A DNA stretch of 48,313 bases, from NCBI GenBank assembly GCA_044868295.1, contig JBIOWF010000021.1, forward strand, positions 1 through 48,313, read 5' to 3'. The position numbers and the translations under genes are program-made. This document shows, in pieces, positions 42,193-48,313 of this stretch (the first letter of the stretch is position 1; the number at the start of each line of letters is the position of its first letter). The stretch comes from JBIOWF01 sp044868295. Its GTDB lineage: Bacteria; Actinomycetota; Actinomycetes; Streptosporangiales; Streptosporangiaceae. Under the pieces are notes generated by a model. That model was given only the letters and a program-made list of their open reading frames with translations. It made no database searches and was not told the DNA's origin.

Positions 42193-43542
42193 GTGATCCC
42201 AGGTTCGGGGCAGCCTACGCCCCCGCCTCTCGGCGAGCGGCATCAGGGCCCCGGAGAGCCGTCCCGTGCGCGAATATCCCCAGGCTCAGAGTCCCTGCCA
42301 GGCTTCGTGGCGGGCTGGCTCATCGTGGGCTGCTTCGTGCTGGGCTGCTTCGTGGTGGGCGGAGTGCTGCAACGGGCGGGCATGCTGCCCATCGACCACC
42401 TGCCGCCGCTGCACGGGAGGCGGCGGCTGCTGATCGGCCCTCTTGTGCCTGCCGCGCTCTTCGCGGCCTTCGCCGTCGTCGCGCTGCCGTATATCGCCAG
42501 GAATTGGGCGTTCCGGCCTGCGGCGGTGGCGGCGTTCGGCTGCGCGCTGGCCTGGACGGTGCTGCTGGCCATCTCGGCGGACGGGCTGGCGCAGCCGTTC
42601 ACGCACAAGGAGGAGTATCTGGCTGTGCTGCCCGCGGTGGGCGATGATCCGCTGCGCTGGCTCGCCGGCTTCACGGAACACCTCTCCCGCTATCCCACCC
42701 ACGTGCGTGGGCATCCGCCGCTGCCCGTGCTCGTCGTATGGGCGCTGGCCGCGATCGGGCTGCCGGGGCCGCTCTGGGCGGCGCTGCTCGTAATCACGGT
42801 CGGCTGCTCCGCGACGGTGGCCATCGCGATCACCATGTCCCGGCTGGCCGGGGAGGACGCGGCCCGCCGGGCATTGCCGTACCTCGCACTCGCCCCATGG
42901 GCGGTGTGGATCGCGACCACCATGGACGCATTCTTCGCCGGGGTGGGCGCGTGGGGGGTGGCCCTGCTGCTTCTCGGCCGGGGGACGCTCGGCCGGACCG
43001 CCTGCGGGTTCGGTGCCGGACTGCTGCTCGGCGCACTGCCTTATCTCAGCTACGGGCTCGTGCCGTACCTGCTGATCCCCGTTACCGTCATGGTCCTTGC
43101 CAGGGTGCCGCGAGGGGTCGTGCTCGCGACGGTGGCCGGTGCCGCCGTGGTGACCGCCTCCTTCGCGGCAGCGGGGTTCTTCTGGCCCGCCGGGGTGCTC
43201 GCGACCCATGCCGAATGGGCGGCGGATCCCGGCGCGGCGCGGCCGTATCTCTATTTCCTGGTCGCCGACCTGGCCGTTCTCGTCCTGCTGACCGGCCCCG
43301 CCGTCGTGGCGGGTGTGACCCGGATGGCGCCGGGTGCGACCCGGACGCTCGTGGTCGCCGCGTTGATCGCCGTACTCCTACTGGACGTCAGCGGAGTGAC
43401 CCGGGGCGAGGTGGAGCGAATCTGGGTGCCCTACGCCATGTGGCTCGGCATGGCGGCCGGCCTCTCCGGAGGCCGCGGATGGCTGGCCGCCCAGGCCATC
43501 ACCGGCCTGCTGCTACAAGCCCTGGTGATGTCACCCTGGTGA
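42193..43542 (+). CDS. Multi-pass membrane protein, possibly a GT-C-type glycosyltransferase
   Basis: 449 aa from GTG 42193 (start uncertain). About ten to twelve hydrophobic helices, beginning at FVAGWLIVGCFVLGCFVVGG. After the second or third helix comes a charged extracytoplasmic loop with THKEEYLAVLPAVGDDPLRW and SRYPTHVRGHPPLPVLVVWA. An Asp/Glu-containing first loop and HPPL motif are features of GT39/ArnT-like GT-C enzymes that use polyprenyl-phosphate sugars. That fits the divergent GT2 gene, but homology is not certain. Confidence 0.65.
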   Translation: MIPGSGQPTPPPLGERHQGPGEPSRARISPGSESLPGFVAGWLIVGCFVLGCFVVGGVLQRAGMLPIDHLPPLHGRRRLLIGPLVPAALFAAFAVVALPYIARNWAFRPAAVAAFGCALAWTVLLAISADGLAQPFTHKEEYLAVLPAVGDDPLRWLAGFTEHLSRYPTHVRGHPPLPVLVVWALAAIGLPGPLWAALLVITVGCSATVAIAITMSRLAGEDAARRALPYLALAPWAVWIATTMDAFFAGVGAWGVALLLLGRGTLGRTACGFGAGLLLGALPYLSYGLVPYLLIPVTVMVLARVPRGVVLATVAGAAVVTASFAAAGFFWPAGVLATHAEWAADPGAARPYLYFLVADLAVLVLLTGPAVVAGVTRMAPGATRTLVVAALIAVLLLDVSGVTRGEVERIWVPYAMWLGMAAGLSGGRGWLAAQAITGLLLQALVMSPW

Positions 43543-43567
43543 TGAGGGGGAAGGCTGAGGAGCCCGC

Positions 43568-43984
43568 TCACGCCCCAGCGGGACGTCGCACCGCGGCGAT
43601 CTCCACCAGGTCGCCCAGACCATGGAAGTCCTTGGGATTTGACGTGTAAAGCGGGAGATCGTTGCTGGCGCACGTGGCCGCGATCATCAGGTCGGCGCTA
43701 CGGCCGCCGGGCTGACGCCCGATGGCGATCACCGCTGCGCACATCTGCCCATAGATCCGAGCGGCATCCCGATCATAGGGAAGGGCATCGAACGTCGACT
43801 CCACATGTTGAAGCACGGCCATGCGCTTGGCACGTTTGATCGGGTCGTCGGTGGCATGGGGCCCATGTGACAGTTCGCCCAGCGTGACGGCCGTGATGAG
43901 GAACTGCTCGGGGAGTTCTGACGGGTCATGGGCGGTAAGCGCAGCAATGATGTTGGTGTCGAGCACTCCCTCCTCGTGTTTCAC
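43568..43984 (-). CDS. vapC: PIN-domain toxin (VapC-like)
   Basis: 138 aa. The metal-binding acidic residues are visible in VLDTNIIAAL, in the Glu of TLGELSHGPHA, and in RSADLMIAATCASNDLPLYT with the late NPKDF. VapC toxins are RNases that cut tRNA or rRNA. The GTG start 43984 overlaps the antitoxin stop (GTGA), the usual order. A second GTG at 43966 with GAGGAGGG before it is a possible start that would remove six residues. Confidence 0.9.
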   Translation of the reverse strand: MKHEEGVLDTNIIAALTAHDPSELPEQFLITAVTLGELSHGPHATDDPIKRAKRMAVLQHVESTFDALPYDRDAARIYGQMCAAVIAIGRQPGGRSADLMIAATCASNDLPLYTSNPKDFHGLGDLVEIAAVRRPAGA

Positions 43985-44268
43985 AGACCCGTTCCCTCAT
44001 ACGGATCGTGCAGTTCCTGGCGCACCGTGTCGTCCAATTCAGCCCGAAGATCGTCAACATCGAGGATCGGAGCGGTTGCGAAAACGGCCAGGACCTCCCC
44101 TTTCGGAACAGCGCGGCGCCGACGGATGGGAATCATCTTGGCCAAAGGCTCACCGTTGAGGGTGAGGACGTATTGGTGGCCCTGGCGGAGTCCACGCGTG
44201 ACGCTGCCGGAGTCGGCGACGAACTGCCGGACGCTGACGTCGGTGGGCCGACGTTCCGGGAAAGGCAT
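43981..44268 (-). CDS. vapB: Antitoxin, VapB/prevent-host-death type
   Basis: 95 aa from ATG 44268; the frame stays open further upstream but that part overlaps the operator and has no similarity. PTDVSVRQFVADSGSVTRGL with HQYVLTLNGEPLAKMIPIRR is the Phd/YefM-like DNA-binding half; the C-terminal half (LDVDDLRAELDDTVRQELHD) would wrap the toxin. It lies directly before the toxin gene. The inverted repeat at 44280-44301 is the likely autoregulatory site. Confidence 0.88.
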   Translation of the reverse strand: MPFPERRPTDVSVRQFVADSGSVTRGLRQGHQYVLTLNGEPLAKMIPIRRRRAVPKGEVLAVFATAPILDVDDLRAELDDTVRQELHDPYEGTGL

Positions 44269-44279
44269 AACGTTGATGA

Positions 44280-44301
44280 TACACCGCCGTACCACGGTGT
44301 A
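44280..44301. promoter_or_regulatory. Putative TA operator palindrome
   Basis: TACACCG at 44280-44286 and CGGTGTA at 44295-44301 form perfect 7-base arms around 8 bases, 12 bases upstream of the antitoxin start. A second overlapping GGTGTACCAC-type half-site follows. Such palindromes bind the antitoxin-toxin complex. Confidence 0.65.
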
Positions 44302-44327
44302 CCACACTCGTGGCACCCCGAGCACGG

Positions 44328-45479
44328 TCATTCCAGCGGGGCGAAGGCGAACTCCTTCATGCCTTCGGTGAAGGGGACTATGGCGAGGAAGCCAAGCTCT
44401 TTCGCCGCCTTGTCGGGTGAGGCCACGATGTGCCTGACGTCGCCCAGCCGATACTGGCCGGTGATGACCGGTTCCGGGCCTCCACGGGCCGCGGCGAGTG
44501 ACGCCGCCGCCTCGCCCACTGTGTGCGGCTCGCCGCTGGCGATGTTGTAGGCGGCCAGCGTCCCCCAAGCCGCCACTCCGTGAGCCGGCGCCCCCGACAC
44601 CTCGTGACCCGGCGCCCCTGGTGACCCGTCGGCTGACGGCCCCAGTGATCCGTGAGGCAGCGCACTCGACGCTCCGTGAGCAAGCGCCCCCGACACCCCG
44701 TGATCCGGCATGCCGTGGGTCAAGGCGTCGACGGCGGCGAGATTCGCCCGTGCGATGTCCCGGACATGGACGAAGTCACGTCGCTGGCGGCCGTCCTCGA
44801 ACACGCGAGGGGCCCGGCCCGCCTCCAGCTCCGACCGGAAGATCGCAGCGACCCCGGAGTAGGGGGTGTCTCTGGGCATCCGCGGCCCGTAGACATTGTG
44901 GTAGCGCAGCGCGACAGCCGTACCTCCGGTCTCGCGAGCCCAGTTCGCGGCCAGATGCTCCTGGGCGACCTTGGTCGTGGCGTAGGCGTTACGCGGGTCC
45001 GGCGGTGCGTCCTCGCCGACGGTTCCCGGGCTCACGATCGCCCCGCAGCGGGGGCAGCGGGGCTCGAAGATCCCCTGTTCGAGATCCTCCACGGCACGCG
45101 GGCCCGGCCGCACCGCCCCGTGCTCCGCGCAGTCATAGGTGCCCTCGCCGTACACCACCATTGACGAGGCCAGCACGAGCCGTCCGACACCGTGCCGGGC
45201 CATCGCGGCCAGGAGCACGGCGGTGCCGTACGCGTTCACCGACGTGTATTCCGGCAGGTCGGAGACGTCCACGCCGAGGCCCACCTTGGCCGCCTGGTGG
45301 ACCACGACGTCCATGCCCGGTAGCACACGATCGAGAATCTCGTCGTCACGCATGTCGCCGGTCACCACGTTCGCGGCGGGCCGCAGATCGAGACCGAACA
45401 CCTCGTGGCCGGCCGTTTCGAGCGCCTCGACCACATGGCTTCCGATGAACCCGGCCGCGCCGGTGACCAGCATCCTCAT
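44328..45479 (-). CDS. NAD-dependent epimerase/dehydratase with Cys-rich insert
   Basis: 383 aa SDR of the extended type. NAD loop MLVTGAAGFIGSHVVEALE, Ser of LASSMVVYGEGTYD, and catalytic Tyr/Lys in NAYATTKVAQEHLA. A CxxC zinc-knuckle-like loop, EPRCPRCGAIVS, sits before the active site and is characteristic of a subgroup of these enzymes. Between residues about 245 and 300 there is a histidine/glycine/alanine repeat (HGVSGALAHGASSALPHGSL) not seen in the core fold. The gene flanks a glycosyltransferase group and probably acts on a nucleotide sugar. Confidence 0.88.
   Translation of the reverse strand: MRMLVTGAAGFIGSHVVEALETAGHEVFGLDLRPAANVVTGDMRDDEILDRVLPGMDVVVHQAAKVGLGVDVSDLPEYTSVNAYGTAVLLAAMARHGVGRLVLASSMVVYGEGTYDCAEHGAVRPGPRAVEDLEQGIFEPRCPRCGAIVSPGTVGEDAPPDPRNAYATTKVAQEHLAANWARETGGTAVALRYHNVYGPRMPRDTPYSGVAAIFRSELEAGRAPRVFEDGRQRRDFVHVRDIARANLAAVDALTHGMPDHGVSGALAHGASSALPHGSLGPSADGSPGAPGHEVSGAPAHGVAAWGTLAAYNIASGEPHTVGEAAASLAAARGGPEPVITGQYRLGDVRHIVASPDKAAKELGFLAIVPFTEGMKEFAFAPLE
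44560..44725. repeat. In-frame degenerate repeat inside the epimerase gene
   Basis: Units of roughly 27-36 bases containing cgtgagc and gcgcccccgacac-like phrases occur about five times (for example gtgagccggcgcccccgaca and gtgagcaagcgcccccgaca). They encode the H-G-x-S-G-A-x-x-H-G stretch. All spacings keep frame. Confidence 0.75.
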
Positions 45480-45778
45480 CCTCCCGACGCTAGCCTCGTC
45501 CTCCTGTGTGCCACGGCCTCGGCGCGCGGACGTTCGCAGACCGTCAGAATCACCAACATGCCTCCGAGCCGTGAGCAGGTCTGCGCTTCCAGCCTCAAGC
45601 GGGGGCTGACGAGTGGGCCGCTCGGGATGTCAGGCCGGTCAGGACGACGGCGGCCAGGTGCAAGCGAGCCTCTCCGCGCCCCCGTCACAAGCGAGCCGTC
45701 GGGATGACACCGAAATGTCACATTTATCGGCAAAAATAGAGGTATCGGCCGGAATTGATGAGGTAGGACAACGCAGGC
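45480..45778. other. Spacer between epimerase and FUSC genes
   Basis: 299 bases. No supported gene. The last 70 bases are AT-rich for this genome (aaatgtcacatttatcggca) with a small palindrome TGTCACATTTATC-like region, and probably hold the promoter of the plus-strand FUSC gene. Confidence 0.4.
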
Positions 45779-46846
45779 ATGGGCACCGACTTACGTGAAC
45801 GCTTCCACCGGCTGATGTTCATGGCGCCTACGATCGCCCAATGCGCCGTCGCCTCCGCGAGCGCCTGGATCGTGGCCAAGGACCTGCTGGGTCACAGCCG
45901 GCCCTTCTTCGCGCCGATCGCCGTGGTGATCTGCATCGGGATCGCTCTCGGCCAGCGGCTGCGCAGAGTCGGCGAACTGGTCGTGGGGGTCAGCGTCGGC
46001 GTCGGCGTCGGCGACCTGCTGATCTCCCAGATCGGTTCCGGCCCCTGGCAGCTCGCCATAGTCGTCGCCCTGGCCATGAGCGCCGCCGTCCTCCTGGACA
46101 GCGGCTCGCTCATCGGGCTGCAGGCGGGATCCTCAGCCGTCCTGGTGGCGACCCTGCTGCCGCCTTCGGGAACCGGCGGGCTGGACCGGATGATCGACGC
46201 ACTGATCGGCGGAGCGCTCGCGGTCGCCGCGGTCGCCCTGCTCCCCGCCAGCCCTGTCGCCATCGCCCGGCGGCACGCGTCCGCCGTGCTGGACGCGCTG
46301 GCAACCGCACTGGACGGTACGGCCGACGCCCTGGACAAGCACGACCCGGATCGGGCCGAAGAGGTCCTGGAGGAGGCCAGGGGCACGCAGAGCGCGGTCG
46401 AGGAGTTCCGAACGGCCCTGAAGATGGGCAGGGAGATCGCGACCATCTCCCCCTTGCGCCGGCGGCAGCGTCACGAACTCGCCCGGTACGAGGAGGCGAG
46501 CGTCCCGGTCGATCATGCGCTCAGGAACACGAGGGTCCTGACGAGAAGGGCCATCGTGGCGCTGAGCGGAGCGGAGACGACGCCGCCTTCGTTCTCACCG
46601 TCGCTTCGGGCGCTCGCCGCCGCCACATCGCTCCTGCGTGACGAGCTCGCGGCCGGTAAGGACCCGGCCGGGGCGAGGACCGCGATCCTCGAAGTGGCCG
46701 ATGGTCTGGGCGGTGATCTGGCCGACCGGGCCGGGTTCTCGGGCGATGTCATGACAGCCCAGCTGCGATCGATCGTCGTGGATCTCCTGCAGGCCACCGG
46801 AGCGGATCGGGAGACGGCCATCGCGGCCCTTCCCCAACACGCCTAG
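45779..46846 (+). CDS. FUSC/ArAE-family membrane protein
   Basis: 355 aa, ATG 45779. Six hydrophobic helices in the first 165 residues, with the FUSC-like pattern APTIAQCAVASASAWIVAKD, FFAPIAVVICIGIALGQRLR and VGVGDLLISQIGSGPW. A long cytoplasmic C-terminal half is helical, with RREIA-type and coiled-coil stretches. The family includes aromatic-acid and fusaric-acid efflux proteins, but only half the usual length (about 650 aa) is present, as in many actinomycete members. Substrate unknown. It ends near the truncated pucR and may have been brought there by the same event. Confidence 0.8.
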   Translation: MGTDLRERFHRLMFMAPTIAQCAVASASAWIVAKDLLGHSRPFFAPIAVVICIGIALGQRLRRVGELVVGVSVGVGVGDLLISQIGSGPWQLAIVVALAMSAAVLLDSGSLIGLQAGSSAVLVATLLPPSGTGGLDRMIDALIGGALAVAAVALLPASPVAIARRHASAVLDALATALDGTADALDKHDPDRAEEVLEEARGTQSAVEEFRTALKMGREIATISPLRRRQRHELARYEEASVPVDHALRNTRVLTRRAIVALSGAETTPPSFSPSLRALAAATSLLRDELAAGKDPAGARTAILEVADGLGGDLADRAGFSGDVMTAQLRSIVVDLLQATGADRETAIAALPQHA

Positions 46847-47417
46847 CGCTCGGCCGGCGCCGTAGCCGCCGGCCGCCTGATGTCCGTGAAGCCTGGACGA
46901 CGACGGTGACGGCCGGGTCCAGCTGTTCCAGGGCGATCAGGTCGCGTGCGGCGGCGGCGTCGGGCCCCGCCTCAAGCCGGGCGAGCAGCGCGGTCCGCTG
47001 CCGATGACGATCTTCCTGTGTCCGAGACTGCGTCAGCGCCAGGGCGGCCAGGTCGGCGCAGGCGACGATCTGCGGCAGCCGCGCCTCGGTGACCAGGCCG
47101 TCGCCGTTGAGCACCCACAGGTATCCGAGCAGTCGCCCGCCTGATCGCAACGGAACGCACCAGCGCGGCAGCATCTCGGCCTCGGGCACAGCGGGAGTCC
47201 GCACCGGCCCATCGGCGTGCGCCAGCCCCAGACGAGCCACCACCGCCGCGGCCGGCGAGACCTCGCGCTGCATGATGCTCCGCATCCGCGTGGCGTCGAC
47301 CTCGCCCTGCGCGCTCCACCACAGCGGGCGGTGACGGGCGTCCTCGACCAGAACGGGATGCGCCAACGACGCCGCAAGGTCATCGACGGCTGCCTGCACA
47401 TCCGCCAAGGCGGTCAC
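46749..47417 (-). pseudogene. PucR/CdaR-type regulator, truncated
   Basis: From GTG 47417 (upstream start 47519 also possible) the protein matches the N-terminal sensor half of PucR/CdaR-type regulators: VTALADVQAAVDDLAASLAH, PVLVEDARHRPLWWSAQGEV, MLPRWCVPLRSGGRLLGYLW, then a signal-helix linker RTQEDRHRQRTALLARLEAG. Sequence similarity stops at about 46895 (VTVVVQA), and the remaining residues are arginine/proline-rich with no sign of the C-terminal HTH. Members of the family are near 500 aa. Divergent from pruA, it was probably the activator of proline catabolism. Confidence 0.7.
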
Positions 47418-47599
47418 CGCGATTCGCCCCTTGTTCCGATCACGAGATCCGACGGCTGGGATCGTTCCCACCTCCACCGATTCGATGATTGCAGGAAACC
47501 GGGTCTGGAACTTCCGCACCAGTGCCGAAGCCCCCAGACGTTGCCGGCTCCTACCGTGCGAGGGTCCACCGCCACAGCCACCTCGCCGGAGGCACCATC

Positions 47600-48184
47600 A
47601 TGACCGCTCCCGCTGGCCGCACCGCGCTCTTCCCGATCGAGCCCACCGCTCCTCGCGGCTACGCCCCGGGATCACCCGAGCGCGCCGATATCACGGCGGC
47701 GCTCCAGGAGGTCCGGACGGCGAACTACGACATCGGCTGCGTCATCGGCGCGCGTGAGGTGCGCACCGGCCGGCGCGCGCCGATCGTGACGCCGCACAAG
47801 CACGCCCGCCAGATCGGGCAGGTGCACTACGCCGGAACGGCGGAGACGACCCAGGCGATCGAGACCGCCACCGCCGCCTCGGCGTGGTGGGGGCGGCTGT
47901 CGTGGGAAGAACGCGCGGCGCCGTTCCTGCGGGCCGCGGACATGCTGCAGTACGGCGCCTGGCGCGACCGACTCAACGCCGCCACCATGCTGGAGCTCTC
48001 GAAAACGACGTACCAGGCCGACATCGACGCCGCCTGCGAAACCGTCGACTTCATCCGCGCGAACGTCAAGAACATGCTCGACATGTACGAGGTGCAACCG
48101 GGATCACTGCCGGGCATGTGGAACCAGGCCGAATACCGCCCGCTCGAAGGATTCGTCTTCGCCGTCACCCCGTTCAACTTCACC
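47600..48184 (+). pseudogene. pruA: 1-Pyrroline-5-carboxylate dehydrogenase, interrupted by an insertion sequence
   Basis: The second enzyme of proline catabolism oxidises glutamate-semialdehyde to glutamate. ATG 47600 follows GGAGG. The 195 residues visible match the N-terminal third of PruA: YAPGSPERADITAALQEV, PHKHARQIGQVHYAGTAETT, AWWGRLSWEERAAPFLRAAD, MLELSKTTYQADIDAACETV and RPLEGFVFAVTPFNFT. The family continues TAIGGNLP-like, but here the sequence switches at 48185 to an IS right end. The frame stays open by chance to the window end. Unless the gene is restored beyond the window, the enzyme is inactive. Confidence 0.9.
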
Positions 48185-48313
48185 TGCTTGACATCCTCCC
48201 CACGGATAAATCCGGGGGATTCCAACCCTCACGGGTCGGGTTTCCTGCTTCACAGCCAGTTGCCCGCCGGGCTTTCGCCTTTGAGGTCTTACACCGGCTC
48301 CACAGGCGTTTTA
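48185..48313 (-). mobile_element. Right end of an IS200/IS605-type (IS1341-like) element
   Basis: From 48185 the plus strand reads tgcttgacatcctccccacg, the reversed right end of a tnpB-type element. It has a hairpin (cccc-a-cgga / tccg-gggg around 48195-48218) and a second (aaccc / gggtt around 48222-48243). The tnpB stop lies about 100 bases inside. The element continues past the window. It sits within pruA with tnpB pointing toward the junction. Confidence 0.85.
48289..48313 (-). CDS. tnpB: TnpB RNA-guided nuclease, C-terminal end (partial)
   Basis: Minus-strand codons read K-T-P-V-E-P-V followed by TAA at 48289-48291. KTPVEP is the familiar last motif of actinomycete IS1341-type TnpB. 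Only seven residues are inside the window. Confidence 0.7.

Larger units (their letters stand above)
48168..48313 (-). ncRNA. Presumed omega-RNA (reRNA) of TnpB
   Basis: In IS605-type elements the 3' end of tnpB plus the right end yields a guide RNA, whose guide is the host flank just outside the element. Here the scaffold would be 48313-48185 on the minus strand and the guide the first 16-17 bases of flanking pruA, starting ggtgaagttgaacggg. The hairpins are seen; processing and activity are inferred from the family. Confidence 0.5.

Overview
The window is high-GC, actinomycete-type DNA. GTG and TTG starts, AGGAG-type ribosome binding sites, DUF397/XRE pairs, Scr1-like regulators, a DUF6158 operon and a TreX/TreY/TreZ cluster all point to a Streptosporangiales-like organism (Nonomuraea, Streptosporangium or a relative). 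This is inferred from protein character only. No rRNA, tRNA, CRISPR array or prophage was seen.

Layout. 1-2317: end of a sugar-binding protein and two MalF/MalG-type permeases, closed by a strong hairpin. 2672-4284: uracil-DNA glycosylase, a small acidic protein and a MOSC protein. 4285-7550: a scarred stretch with a shortened HTH-TPR gene and a LuxR/ATPase regulator broken by truncation, frameshift and deletion. 7554-14223 (minus): treZ, treY and glgX, the glycogen/maltodextrin-to-trehalose route. 14640-17162: alpha/beta hydrolase, DUF305 lipoprotein and a small lipoprotein. 17358-19864: a three-gene DUF6158 operon, then a DUF397 / XRE-DUF5753 pair divergent from a GHKL-type ATPase. 20046-24707: a PH-domain gene that looks fused and frameshifted, a ureohydrolase (agmatinase type), a beta-lactamase-like lipoprotein and a DUF2293 protein. 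24717-28831: Ser/Thr kinase and HTH-N6-adenine DNA methylase (minus), divergent from a PP2C phosphatase. 28963-30262: secreted HNH nuclease and a DUF1232 membrane protein.

30406-40653 is the most coherent functional unit. It holds a LacI repressor, a PfkB sugar kinase, two different LacD-type aldolases, an RbsB/RbsC/ATPase ABC importer, an FGGY kinase and a phosphomannose-isomerase-like protein. The same palindrome core GACATCGATGTC lies before both transcription units (40638-40653 and 32449-32460), which strongly suggests one LacI regulon. The likely logic is sugar import, phosphorylation and isomerisation, second phosphorylation, then aldol cleavage. The substrate cannot be read from sequence.

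40685-45479 holds a DUF2064 nucleotidyltransferase-like protein, a GT2 glycosyltransferase, a multi-pass membrane protein, a VapBC-type toxin-antitoxin pair with an operator palindrome, and an NAD-dependent epimerase. 45779-48313 holds a FUSC-family membrane protein, then a proline-catabolism locus in decay: a PucR-type regulator cut short, and pruA (P5C dehydrogenase) interrupted at 48184/48185 by the right end of an IS200/IS605-type element with the last codons of tnpB and its presumed omega-RNA region.

Two themes run through the window. First, several genes are broken or fused: TPR protein, LuxR regulator, PH protein, kinase tail, pucR and pruA. Second, short tandem repeats have expanded in frame inside or between genes: treY, the methylase, the epimerase, the ABC ATPase linker and several spacers.
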